64,000 bases of DNA from Macrocystis pyrifera (GCA_031763025.1 JASSKH010000020.1:11359547-11423546); one strand, 5' to 3'. Shown: positions 57,332 through 64,000, counted from the stretch's first letter. Numbers and translations are program-made. Notes: generated from the sequence alone by a model not told the origin.

Positions 57332-58708
57332 GTGTCGGTGCTCCGAAGCCCCGCCCGACGTGGGTACGATAGGCGTACAAGCACCTTTCGCCGGAACACT
57401 TCGACGCCTCGCACAGATGATGATCTATCTATCTATTCAGCTGTCGTTGTGAGAGGTTGTGCTGGATCTATCTGCGTAGTGTAGTACAGAGCATCCAATA
57501 CCAGGTAACGTGTGCTAGAGCATGCCGACTGTGCAGGTCCCTCCTGGCAACATGAGCTTTTAATACAACGGGGGACCATAGTAAATAGGACCTATGGTGC
57601 ACACAAAAAACCTATACATTTACCTATTTTCACTGACAATATTTGGTCCTATTTACTATGGACCCTCGTAATCGTTGGGTTTTTTTCCCCTTTTCTTTTC
57701 TGTTCCCATTTATTTGTCATCTTGTTTTTTTTCTCTCTTCCTACTCTAACCGTAACTCTTAACGTAGTCGTAACTCTCCCTCCCCCCCTCCCCATCGCGG
57801 CCATACAAGACCGGAACAGATCTTCCTTGAAAGGGTCGAGATCGTGGAGTGATACATCGATGTCCTACAGTACATACAGCAGTAGATCGTGATCTGTTGG
57901 AGCTGTGAACATCTGGGGAGCTTCCCAACCATCGTCGGAATTTCGATAGGCGCGCACCTGAAGTTCCCTAGGTTCTCCACTATAAACAAGTAGACCCCCA
58001 TGGTATTAGTAAGTCAGTCAAGAATCCGAATGCGGGAGATTGTGTGCGTACACCTTTTACCCGAAGGAGACCAACCCCATGGCCGAGGCGTACGAAAGAC
58101 GAGTGAAATTGTACAACACCAGCGTTCAGATTTGGTAGCTCCTCATTTCCTCTCCCCGAATTCGGAAAAATAAAATGACCATGTTGCCCAATGTGTTTGT
58201 TCAAGTTGTCGTTTAGTCATGGAACTACTGGATGAAGAAAGATACAGCGGGGGAAACTGCTGCGTGCCTGCATCCATACATAACTTATTCGGTAAGGGCT
58301 CATCTTAACGGGGACTTTCGGCTCTTTCAATTTGACTTGATTTTTTTTTTTTCTAACTTGATTTAAGGGCCCATCTTATCGAGGACTTTCGGTTCTTTCA
58401 ATTTGACTGGGTTTTTTTTTTTTCTAATTCAATTTACATCTGATTGAACGAATTTAGTGTTCCCCGTTAAGATGGGCTCTAATGCTTATTTGAAAATGAA
58501 TTACTCCGCTATTAATAATAAACAAGTGTAAACATAAAATATGGCGGTGTTCGTTGTATTATATTGGTAGTTCGTCACTCAGCTTTGCCGCGCTCCTTTT
58601 GCCACATATTTTCCCCTTGGCTTCCAGGTAATTTCCGAGAAACTTCTGGGTCTCCGAAACGATCTAATGAGAATGGGCGACGACCAACCATGGAAGCAGG
58701 GGGAGTGA
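46642..58708 (+). CDS. RPB3: RPB3, third largest (alpha-like) subunit of RNA polymerase II (spliced)
   Basis: RPB3 (POLR2C, plant NRPB3) pairs with RPB11 to form the platform on which RNA polymerase II is assembled; it acts in the nucleus and has no catalysis of its own. Nine exons, listed separately, keep frame through every junction and give about 315 codons; yeast has 318 and Arabidopsis 319. Order of parts: the N-terminal dimerisation half ([18 protein letters not shown]), the conserved [18 protein letters not shown], the zinc loop [10 protein letters not shown], the [15 protein letters not shown] signature, and the C-terminal half ending in a helix [14 protein letters not shown] and stop TGA. 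The C-terminal half resembles the plant form more than the animal one. The first 5-15 codons lie on an unproven upstream exon. One intron is GC-AG. Confidence 0.95.
46957..47058. repeat. Palindromic repeat 'C', copy 6, in RPB3 intron 1
   Basis: Right end clear (ccccagaacgggactgcacc, then cctaaaggg); left end decayed (tacaggcccttgttgggc). Confidence 0.6.
47248..47379 (+). CDS. RPB3: RPB3 exon 2
   Basis: Forty-four codons: [32 protein letters not shown] and [12 protein letters not shown]. The acceptor is GGAACAG|GTC and the donor AACTAC|GTGAGC, both phase 0. It contains the near-invariant '[13 protein letters not shown]' of the family. Confidence 0.97.
47600..48090 (+). repeat. Inverted duplication 'J', right copy (RPB3 intron 2)
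   Basis: Same blocks as the left copy in the plus direction. The first two RPB3 exons and the CCAAT region lie between the two copies. No ORF is shared, so it may be a non-autonomous element. Confidence 0.75.
48090..48660. other. RPB3 intron 2, rest
   Basis: Two related GC-rich palindromic words, gcgagcgtagcaggcgg ... ccgcccgcgacgg (48,345) and gcgagcgtagcgggcgg ... ccgcccgcggggc (48,537). No gene. Confidence 0.5.
48661..48769. mobile_element. MITE 'A' copy 19
   Basis: RPB3 intron 2. Perfect left end; right end eroded to cccccttcatgg. Confidence 0.8.
48999..49139 (+). CDS. RPB3: RPB3 exon 3 (zinc loop)
   Basis: Forty-seven codons starting [20 protein letters not shown]. The four cysteines spaced C-x-C-x3-C-x2-C form the structural zinc site of RPB3. 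After a Lys/Arg/Gly-rich insertion it ends [12 protein letters not shown]. The acceptor is GCTGCAG|GAT and the donor GGCTCG|GTGAGG. Confidence 0.96.
49300..49565. repeat. Palindrome array, core CCGTACTGTACGG
   Basis: About ten units of ~18-28 bp, typically gccgtactgtacggtaaaa, in RPB3 intron 3. The core is a near-perfect palindrome, and variants tend to keep it (ccgtacagtacgg). Confidence 0.8.
50036..50210 (-). mobile_element. Short interspersed repeat 'F', copy 4, with C tail
   Basis: The best preserved copy: minus strand ggtgaaaacccgacgcgctc and gatgcgagggtctatggtca, then gcatgataatgagtac and a C-rich tail (G-rich 50,018-50,035 on the plus strand). Confidence 0.6.
50872..50979. mobile_element. 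MITE 'A' copy 20
   Basis: RPB3 intron 3; full length with a few arm mismatches (ggtgctatttactacgatc). Confidence 0.8.
50987..51216. mobile_element. MITE 'A' copy 21 (outer, decayed) split by copy 22
   Basis: Left half (ggccttattaacagtaatc ... caagtatttttac) and right half (gcgtatttggtcctgatt ... cccctgtaaata) are separated by copy 22. Confidence 0.75.
51061..51169. mobile_element. MITE 'A' copy 22, nested in copy 21
   Basis: A perfect 'gttaac' copy inserted at the TA of the consensus tttttacTAac. The site now reads tttttac-TA-[element]-TA-agcg, showing a TA target duplication. Confidence 0.86.
51568..51664 (+). CDS. RPB3: RPB3 exon 4
   Basis: Thirty-two codons plus one base: [20 protein letters not shown], then [12 protein letters not shown]. 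The 'G-(V/I)-I-I-x-K-L-x-K-G' strand is conserved. The acceptor is TGCGCAG|GAC and the donor AAGG|GTAAGT. The last G completes a glycine with exon 5. A tandem array begins right after the donor. Confidence 0.94.
51664..52120. repeat. ~23-bp tandem array starting at the RPB3 exon 4 donor
   Basis: ttggctgattgatgtgtccg units, about 20 imperfect copies; the first begins within ten bases of the GTAAGT donor. Confidence 0.78.
52215..52326. mobile_element. MITE 'A' copy 23
   Basis: RPB3 intron 4. Ends tatttaccgga / cccccggaaaata; arms 'gtaaat'. Confidence 0.8.
52327..52600. repeat. tactaagtcattag repeats
   Basis: About 12 imperfect units of 16-25 bp directly after MITE copy 23. 52,600-53,250 shows a duplicated aatgtccaaaa(g)ttccacaa piece (53,058 and 53,160) and nothing else. 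Confidence 0.7.
53252..53433 (+). CDS. RPB3: RPB3 exon 5 (unusual donor)
   Basis: Two bases plus 60 codons: [39 protein letters not shown], then [18 protein letters not shown]. The acceptor is GTGAACAG|GC. Relatives pass directly from the Pro-x-Lys to the next exon's Val-Tyr/Phe-Gly, but here Lys is followed by TGGGTTGTGTAG. The best in-frame donor is TGG|GTTGTG, adding one Trp; GTT|GTGTAG would add Trp-Val. A copy of the exon's last ~30 nt with a consensus donor lies 270 bp downstream. Confidence 0.93.
53700..53731 (+). pseudogene. Copy of the 3' end of RPB3 exon 5 with a good donor
   Basis: gcggagtttgcagaggtttg, then ttcggccaag|gtgcga: encodes [10 protein letters not shown], compared with [10 protein letters not shown] at 53,401-53,430. 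It follows a usable acceptor (gtacag|gt). Four of the five differences are transitions. Splicing it in after the known exon would break frame. Confidence 0.6.
53815..54430. repeat. GATC-rich element 'D', two or three copies in RPB3 intron 5
   Basis: Repeated blocks: gcaacatgagctagatcacg, gatctagatcatcaactgcg, cttgtgcaggatctatct and gggtcccacccggctacatg, ending in a short gatagatcatctaca tandem (54,225-54,305). Confidence 0.6.
54501..54560 (+). CDS. RPB3: RPB3 exon 6
   Basis: Twenty codons, [20 protein letters not shown], phase 0 to 0. The acceptor is GATACAG|GTG and the donor GTATG|GTGAGT. It corresponds to the plant segment starting Lys-Val-Phe-Gly-x-Asp. A GGGTC pentanucleotide array starts a few bases into the following intron. 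Confidence 0.9.
54567..54700. repeat. GGGTC pentanucleotide runs
   Basis: gtcgggtcgggtcgggtcgg at 54,572 and 54,630, ending in an inverted piece (cctgacctgactcg) that could pair with them. It starts seven bases into RPB3 intron 6. Confidence 0.75.
55051..55153 (+). CDS. RPB3: RPB3 exon 7
   Basis: Thirty-four codons plus one base: [20 protein letters not shown], then [14 protein letters not shown]. The acceptor is CCCCGTAG|TAT and the donor TTCCG|GTAAGT. 'I-x-P-x-D-D-x-F-x-F' is conserved in plant and fungal RPB3. Confidence 0.93.
55170..55560. repeat. GATC-rich element 'D' with cagatagat tandem, RPB3 intron 7
   Basis: 55,170-55,345 is a run of agatcagatagatcagat-type units; then the family body: tgtgccggatctgtaatg, tgcagatgatacggccccca, gggcaacaagcgctagatc. 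Confidence 0.6.
56217..56269 (+). CDS. RPB3: RPB3 exon 8 (followed by a GC donor)
   Basis: It completes Val, then [17 protein letters not shown], the conserved 'V-E-(S/T)-x-G' strand and the start of the last helix. The acceptor is TTGCAG|TG. The exon ends AAG|GCAAGT, a full-consensus GC donor. Reading on without splicing gives sequence unlike the family, while joining to the exon at 58,628 restores the C-terminal helix. Confidence 0.92.
56375..56523. repeat. Inverted-arm repeat 'G', copy 2 (RPB3 intron 8)
   Basis: The reverse complement of its right 60 bp (agatgtcaggagacagcact ... ttgacatgcc) matches copy 1 at more than 80% by eye. Confidence 0.6.
56585..56790 (-). repeat. Dispersed repeat 'H', copy 2
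   Basis: Reverse complement carries ttttttttcgccttacaagg, gacggggttcctcaac, accattgtatcgttaacctc and ttgaacatccgtctttcagt. About 85% like copy 1 by eye. Confidence 0.65.
57032..57139. mobile_element. MITE 'A' copy 24
   Basis: RPB3 intron 8. Left end shortened (tattaccggg), right end perfect. Confidence 0.8.
57256..57331. repeat. (GAT)n microsatellite
   Basis: About 25 GAT units. The Asp, Met and Ser homopolymer frames are by-products. Confidence 0.95.
57405..57560. repeat. GATC-rich element 'D', RPB3 intron 8
   Basis: gatgatgatctatctatct, gttgtgagaggttgtgctgg and caggtccctcctggcaacat; cut by MITE copy 25. A small further piece lies at 57,815-57,905. Confidence 0.55.
57564..57672. mobile_element. 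MITE 'A' copy 25
   Basis: RPB3 intron 8. Left end tacaacggggg, right end ggaccctcgtaat; long intact 'gtaaat' arms. Confidence 0.8.
58031..58180 (+). other. Unassigned 49-codon open frame in RPB3 intron 8
   Basis: Starts [20 protein letters not shown] and stops at TAA. Another frame over the same bases reads [20 protein letters not shown], then [12 protein letters not shown]. Coding-looking composition but no recognised family; it could be the remnant of an inserted gene piece. Confidence 0.2.
58628..58708 (+). CDS. RPB3: RPB3 exon 9 (last, with stop)
   Basis: Twenty-six codons and [23 protein letters not shown], then PWKQGE. The acceptor is GGCTTCCAG|GTA. It matches the C-terminal helix ('L-x-x-K-L-x-x-(V/L)-R') of plant RPB3 in phase 0. 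It was found by looking for an exon able to complete exon 8. Confidence 0.86.
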   Translation, partial: VISEKLLGLRNDLMRMGDDQPWKQGE

Positions 58709-58938
58709 AGGCTCTTAGACGCCCGGGGGCGCCGCATAGGGGGAGGGGTGTATTTTCTGTATGTCGCTTTTGTTTTTTGTTTTTGCTTCTTTTTTTTTGT
58801 CGCTTTTTCCTTCCGGAGTGTTTCGGGCTTGTCTTGTGACCCCCGTAGTTATAATATAGAGTAGTTTGACGATAACAAGACATGTGAAATGGCAGCAATA
58901 CCAAGGTCAAATAATCTCAAGAACCGTTTTGTTTCTTC

Positions 58939-59062
58939 TATAACGGGGGTCCATAGCTAACGGGACCAAATTTTGTTAGTAAAAATAGGCAAATATATAG
59001 GTTTTTAGGTTTTTACGTACACCATAGGTCCTGTTAACTATGGACTATGGGCCCCCGTAATA
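58939..59062. mobile_element. MITE 'A' copy 26 (longer)
   Basis: About 230 bp after the RPB3 stop. It has two small internal duplications (taggttttt and actatgg), making it ~124 bp. Confidence 0.8.
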
Positions 59063-59145
59063 GTGTCGCTGACCCTGGATGATCGATTCTCACTCGATGC
59101 ACTACTATGATACCTGGCAGATATCGCAGTGCAGATTTATCCTTC

Positions 59146-59870
59146 ATCTGTGTGATCTGTATGATCTGTATGATCTGTACGATCTGTATGATCCGTATGG
59201 TCTGTATGGTCTGTATGATCTGTATGATCTGTATGATCTGTATGATCTGTATGATCTGTATGATCTGTGTGATCTGTATGATCTGTATGATCTGTACGAT
59301 CTGTATGATCGGTTTGATCTGCATGATCCGTATGATCCGTATGATCTGTATGATCTGTATGATCTGTACGATCTGTATGATCTGTATGATCTGTATGATC
59401 TGTACGATCGGTTTGATCAGTATGATCTGTATGATCTGTATGATCTGTACGATCCGTATGATCTGTATGATCTGTATGATCCGTATGATCCGTATGATCT
59501 GTATGATCTGTATGGTCTGTATGATCTGTATGATCTGTATGATCTGTATGATCGGTTTGATCAGTATGATCTGTATGATCTGTATGATCTGTACGATCCG
59601 TATGATCTGTACGATCTGCATGATCCGTATGATCCGTATGATCTGTATGATCTGTATGGTCTGTATGATCCGTATGATCTGTACGATCTGCATGATCCGT
59701 ATGATCCGTATGATCTGTATGATCTGTATGATCTGTATGATCTGTATGATCTGTATGATCTGTATGATCGGTTTGATCTGTATGATCTGTATGATCTGTA
59801 TGATCTGTATGATCTGTACGATCTGTTCCTGATCTGTATGATCTGTATGATCGAGCTCACGTTGCTGGGC
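59146..59870. repeat. 9-bp tandem array (GATCTGTAT)n, about 80 units
   Basis: Almost every unit is exactly 9 bp, with single-base variants (GATCCGTAT, GATCTGTAC, GATCGGTTT, GGTCTGTAT). Higher-order repeats of variant units are visible, e.g. the GATCGGTTTGATC block recurs four times. It arose inside a GATC-rich 'D' element whose remains flank it (59,075-60,000). The unit is a multiple of 3, so several frames stay open; none is taken as a gene. Confidence 0.85.
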
Positions 59871-60099
59871 GAGAGCCATATAATCCGCATGATCTGCGGT
59901 ATGTTTCCTTATTTTGAATCTGTCACTTATGCGGAACCTGAACAACATCTCACAGTGGTGGACGATCTATCTGTGGACGATCTATCTGTACATGAGCTAT
60001 TTGTCCAACGTTCGGTGCTGCTTCCGGAATGTGATCGGGCCTGTCTTGCGACCACGTAGAGACTAGATTACGGTGATAAGTATCAGCGAGAACTGTAAC

Positions 60100-60100
<1 letters not shown>

Positions 60101-60140
<40 letters not shown>

Positions 60141-60184
60141 CGACGACGACGACAACAAACAACAACAACAACAACAGCAACAAC
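60101..60184. repeat. (CAG)n/(CAA)n microsatellite
   Basis: About 12 CAG, then CGA and CAA units. Confidence 0.9.
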
Positions 60185-61775
60185 TTTTCAAAACAACGTT
60201 TCTACAGGAGTGTTAGCGTTTATGGATGATTTCCGGTACTTGGACCGAGCGTTGTGTACGTTCGCCCCGTGAGGGAAAAACATATACCTGGTATAGGATC
60301 GACACCGCGGGTCTCTAAATGAAAGAAAAATAAAATAAGGACGACGCAACTGTTCGCTCGTTTTTGTTGGGAGCCGGGCCTGTATCACTGGTGTACAGTA
60401 TAGGCCCCCGACTAATGAATAATGCTCAGTATATAGTAAAGAAAGAACACCAGGACATGAAGAAAAATTGATTTCATCAAACCTGCTCAGCGGCGAGCGC
60501 TGCAACTTCAGAGTACAGAAGATTGTTTGCAGTCCCCTCTGCTCGAGGTCACCCCACAGCGTGCGGGCTTGGGTTAGGGTTCGGGTCGCGGGTGGGTGGT
60601 CAGCGTCCACTGTATAGTAAGCATGCCTGGTATCTCCTGCTGCCATCACTTGTTATGAAAACCGACGCAAGGAACAATAAATAGCGGCGACGGCAGCATC
60701 TTCAAACAACTAAAATTCTACCTAGCATATATCTATGTCGCGAGACAATTTCCATACCTCCGTCCAACCTTTTACTAAATGGTCAACACCTACCTGGTAG
60801 GGAACAGCGGGCCCCATGCGCTGGTTCTTGTACCAATGGCCAACTCCAGGCCTCGAGAGAGGGGTGAGGTCGACGGCAGATGCCGTTCATACATCCTTCC
60901 CAACAGAAATGGACACCCCTCCGTTTCTGCTAGAGAAGCGTGTATGTTTGCTCTGCACTTCGTACCGACAACGACTTGTTCAGGCTTGAAAGGATTGCAC
61001 AAGGGATGTGCTTACAGCGTTTACATATTGTAGATAACGTCCCCCTCTGGTTTTCTTCATATCTTGGAGGCATAAAACAACAGGTACATGCTACTGTAGA
61101 AAATATTTCCTACGAGTACACAATAGTACGTAAAAATCAGGAAAATTATCAAAAGGGAAAGAAAAATCAGGAATACTCATGATTCGTACCAGGTACCTGA
61201 TAGTACTCTGGGAGAAAATGTAGGGGTAAGTTAGCGATTAGTCTCCATGTTTATGCCTATGCGATGCTCACGTTTCCGCCGAGAGGAGTATTAATTGTAT
61301 TGTACGAAGCTTCTCCCCCTTTGGAAGTCCGAGCAGTTTGCGCAATCAGTAGTAAGGGGTATAGGGTAGGATGATCATGTCGCGTCCAGGCCGTGCGACT
61401 GCTTGCATCGTAGGTCGCACACCAATTTGTGTCGGATCCCCCGACAACAATCGCGCGCAGTGGCCGCCGTGGTAACCGTCGCTTTTTATCGCCATTTTCC
61501 CCCCTCTGAAATCCTAAGAGAGGTTTGAGAAAAAAAAAAAAGATGAAAAAACTAGAGATTAACTTTTTTTCTTTGTAATTTTTAATTTTATCCTATGGCG
61601 GACTGGTATAAATAAGGCTTAAGCTCATCACATTTCCACGTTCCAATTTCGTGTGGTGTGTCAGTTTAACCCACACCTGCCGTTGCAACATCAGAACACG
61701 GTAGGACAAAACGCTCGACGTTTCGAAAAATAACGCCCCCTCCGAGGGCTAGACCGGTACACAGTACCGTACTAC
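60185..61775. other. Gene-poor stretch right of RPB3
   Basis: On the minus strand near 60,480-60,540, an acceptor-like GAGCAG| then GTANNLLYSEVAALAAEQ and a CAG|GTTTGA donor would make a plausible exon of an unknown gene. A ggttagggttcggg telomere-like word sits beside it. Plus frame 60,779-61,033 (84 codons) is unrecognised. Confidence 0.3.
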
Positions 61776-61988
61776 TATTACGGGGGACCATAGTAACCAG
61801 GAATATTGTTATTGCGGGAGACCATAGTAAATAGGACCAAATATTGATAGTGAAAATATCTGAATATATAGGTTTTTATGTAACCATAGGTCCTATGAAC
61901 TACGGACCCCCGTAATAGCAAAAATAGGGAAAGATATATATTTTTTGTGTATGACGTAGGTCCTATTTACTATGGTCCCCATGAATAG
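61776..61988. mobile_element. MITE 'A' copy 27 (outer) split by copy 28
   Basis: Left piece 61,776-61,808 and right piece 61,918-61,988 together make one element (left end tattacggggg, right end ggtccccatgaata). Confidence 0.78.
61809..61917. mobile_element. MITE 'A' copy 28, nested in copy 27
   Basis: Inserted at the TA of the consensus attgtTAgtaaaa: now attgt-TA-[element]-TA-gcaaaa. This is the second independent case of TA duplication. It has hybrid arms. Confidence 0.82.
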
Positions 61989-62126
61989 TATACATACGGT
62001 AAACGCACCCTGCCCGTCTCTTGGACGATTGATCGGTATCATGAATGCACCTACATTTTCCGTGTAGCTCTCCATATATCTCAACCCACAAGAAACTGAT
62101 TTCTTACGAGAAACGCTGAAAACCCT

Positions 62127-62300
62127 TTTAGGACTGACTGCAGTCCCGTTATGGGGGGCCATGGTTAATGGGACCAAATTTTGTTAGTAAAAATAGGTAA
62201 ATATATAGGTTTTTATGTATACCATAGGTCCTATTAACTATGGACCCCCGTAATAGTTAGTCCCCAAAACTGACCCGAAGAGACTGCGCCCCTTGAAATG
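62127..62300. repeat. Palindromic repeat 'C', copy 7, interrupted by MITE copy 29
   Basis: Left ttttaggactgactgcagtc, then cc; right part gttagtccccaaaactgacc ... gactgcgccccttgaaa resumes after the MITE. Confidence 0.65.
62148..62256. mobile_element. MITE 'A' copy 29, inside a palindromic 'C' repeat
   Basis: Left end ttatggggggcc, right end cccccgtaata. It splits a GACTGCAGTC-type palindrome (62,127-62,300). Confidence 0.8.
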
Positions 62301-62491
62301 GGTTAAGGTTGGGACCCGACGGAAAAAATCCCAAAGCCAAGGTTTAATGTCACGATTTTTTTTGGTATATAGGGCGACAATTCTGGGTTCAGGAGTCCGG
62401 CCAGCCAAAAATATGTGAGCGGAAAAGTGCTCGTACCTCTGTTGTCGCAGCACGCGTCGCCAGCCTCTTTTTTTGTTGGGTATGGTTTTGT

Positions 62492-62557
62492 ACTCATTTG
62501 CTGCTTGCCTTAGGCATTTGACCGTCGTCGACCACACGTCCCTTTCGAGACGGAGCG
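62492..62557 (-). mobile_element. Short LINE 3' terminus
   Basis: On the minus strand, ctccgtctcgaaagggacgt is followed by a ggtcaaatgcctaaggcaag block and gcaaatgagtac. A poly-G stretch lies on its 5' side (62,578-62,597), not at the tail. Confidence 0.5.
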
Positions 62558-62715
62558 CGCGGGGGTGGGGTGGGTCGGGTGGGGGGGGGGGGGGGGGCAC
62601 GATAAACCGCTTCTATTGTTTTTATGTTTTCAATCTCGTTTTCTTGTCTTCGCCCTTAATATTTTTTTCGCTCCCCCTACTAGTCGTAACTCACACCCGG
62701 GTCACGTAGCAGGCT

Positions 62716-62716
<1 letters not shown>

Positions 62717-62752
<36 letters not shown>
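62717..62752. repeat. Poly-C run (36 C)
   Basis: Followed by ctcctccc; not clearly attached to a recognised LINE end, unlike the one at 63,645-63,681. Confidence 0.9.
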
Positions 62753-62755
<3 letters not shown>

Positions 62756-62802
62756 TCCCTACGGTATGTGCCTTGCATTTCTATCACGGGAATACTTCAG
62801 CC

Positions 62803-62869
62803 CTTAATATATAGATTGCTGTGTGTACCGTAGGTCCTATTTAATATTCCCCCCCCCCCCGCAATACTA
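62803..62869. mobile_element. MITE 'A' copy 30, right half only
   Basis: Keeps ttaatatatagattgctgt ... ggtcctatttaatat and a C-expanded end (ccccccccccgcaata). Confidence 0.65.
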
Positions 62870-63404
62870 CGACTGTACGAGGTATGATACACCGCGGGCT
62901 GTGGTTGTCGCGTGGTCTAATTCCCACGATGGCGCATCATGATGGACACTTGTTTGTAGGGTTTTGTAGCGCCGCCTGGTCCGTGCGTTGTGAGGTCCGG
63001 GTTCAGGCACATGCTCTCCCTACCCACGCTGCCTGCTGGGCTGTGTGGTTGGCGTGTCGCATGCTGTAATTTGCGCCAGTCGGTGATGACGTGACGTAGT
63101 AGTGATAACGATGTCGGCCATGCTACGGCGTTAAGGCGCACCTGGCTGCGAGCTCTTCTGAGGCTCCTCGCCTAAAGAAGTGATATATTCCAGTCACCCA
63201 CCTGGGACTTCATTGGAATAAAATCGACGATCAAAAGTGAAAAAAAAACTACAGCAAAACGGCCACCGCGTGATTGGGAGACGATACGATGGTTGGCGTC
63301 CGAATTACAATGGTTGAAATGCAAGCGGTCGTACGGCGGGGGCGCAACCATTATCCTACCCCCCGGCAGGAAAATAGACGAATGTGGTATGGAGGCGTTT
63401 TGTA

Positions 63405-63641
63405 ACGCTAGATAGCAGCGGAAAAATCGATCGCTATCCTAGGAGGTAGATGGTGGCCACAGGCGGCGAAACAGGAAGGGGATGAGACTAGCATTTTTTT
63501 TTTTGTATGTAACGTACGGAAACAACAGCGTTTTGAGCGCCCAACTGCTTTGGAGGTGTCTATTTCAAGAGGAGGAACGGTGTTTCGTTTCGAAAGGGAT
63601 GCATGGTCAATGAGCAACTGACTAAGGCAAGCAACAAATGA

Positions 63642-63681
<40 letters not shown>
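63405..63681 (+). mobile_element. LINE 3' end fragment with a 37-C tail
   Basis: Same landmarks as the copy at 33.3 kb: gtggccacaggcggcgaa, tttcgaaagggatgcatgg and gcaacaaatgagtg, then C at 63,645-63,681. It carries internal stops, so it is a dead copy. Confidence 0.68.
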
Positions 63682-63811
63682 TTCCCCCCCGCCGCGTGAG
63701 TTTCGAAAATGGATGGTGGGGTGTCGGAATATATATTTTCCAACTCCAAAGGGCACTTTCATGGAAGCAAATAACACCCTCGAGCGTTCAACTTTAACGG
63801 AAGCTAGAGAG

Positions 63812-63816
<5 letters not shown>

Positions 63817-63860
<44 letters not shown>
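63817..63860. repeat. (GA)n microsatellite
   Basis: About 22 GA units. 63,861-64,000 shows nothing recognised. Confidence 0.95.
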
Positions 63861-63862
<2 letters not shown>

Positions 63863-64000
63863 ACGAAAAAAACACAGAAGATGGCCAGATTTCAGGACGA
63901 AACTAACAAACAAAAGTGACAATTTGTTTTGATTTGTTTTATATATGTGTTTACTTGGTTTAGTACCCCCTCCTCTGTGATATCAAGCACACCCCCTCCC

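Noticed and set aside
57157..57484. Poly-Asp, poly-Met and poly-Ser ORFs
   Set aside because: All come from the (GAT)n microsatellite.
59079..60059. 326-codon plus-strand ORF of Tyr-Asp-Leu repeats (and 304-codon minus-strand Ile-Gln repeats)
   Set aside because: Produced by a 9-bp tandem array; the same bases are open in several frames on both strands and no domain is present.
60188..60649. 153-codon minus-strand ORF
   Set aside because: The frame is incoherent with the better splice-bounded short exon candidate at 60.48-60.54 kb; no family recognised for either.

Overview
The window is nuclear DNA of a eukaryote with very long, repeat-filled introns. Two protein genes can be recognised, and both are cut into short exons (about 50-260 nt) by GT-AG introns of 0.3-7.8 kb. 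The RPB3 protein reads most like plant and stramenopile versions, and TTAGGG-type telomere-like repeats occur at 46.0 kb. I infer a stramenopile, possibly a brown alga. That is a guess from recalled family sequences, not a search. Introns and intergenic DNA make up more than 95% of the window.

Gene 1 (minus strand, 29,040 down to 2,558, leaving the window on the left) is NAA25, the TPR-type auxiliary subunit of the NatB N-terminal acetyltransferase. I could join 16 exons, with splice phases that agree at every junction except one (7.2/6.26 kb). The first coding exon was not found and the last ~400 codons lie beyond position 1. Gene 2 (plus strand, 46,642-58,708) is RPB3/POLR2C, the alpha-like third subunit of RNA polymerase II. 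Nine exons give ~315 codons, complete apart from a very short 5' exon. One of its introns is GC-AG. The two genes are divergent, and the ~17 kb between them holds no gene I can name. Their products do not act in one pathway.

The rest is repeats. (a) About 30 copies of a ~110-bp palindromic MITE with ends TATTACGGGGG...CCCCCGTAATA; two nested insertions show a TA target duplication. (b) 3' fragments of one LINE family, several with poly-C tails, and a short repeat with the same kind of tail. (c) A ~85-bp palindromic family built on GGGACTGCAGTCC. (d) A GATC-rich dispersed element, one copy of which has expanded into a 0.7-kb 9-bp array. (e) A 4.5-kb satellite-like block (core CCGTTACACGG) inside the largest NAA25 intron. 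(f) Many short tandem arrays. (g) Two large inverted duplications, at 39.2-39.9 kb and at 44.4/47.6 kb.

The most unusual pattern is that exons of both genes have been copied, with their splice sites, into neighbouring intron DNA. NAA25 has an exon copied about four times at 8.4-8.9 kb, an exon end plus donor copied about five times at 26.8-27.4 kb, and an exon start copied at 15.05 kb. RPB3 has an exon end copied at 53.7 kb. The near-palindromic 9-mer TACCAGGTA is also strikingly over-represented (21 sites found by eye). No CRISPR array, rRNA or convincing tRNA was seen.
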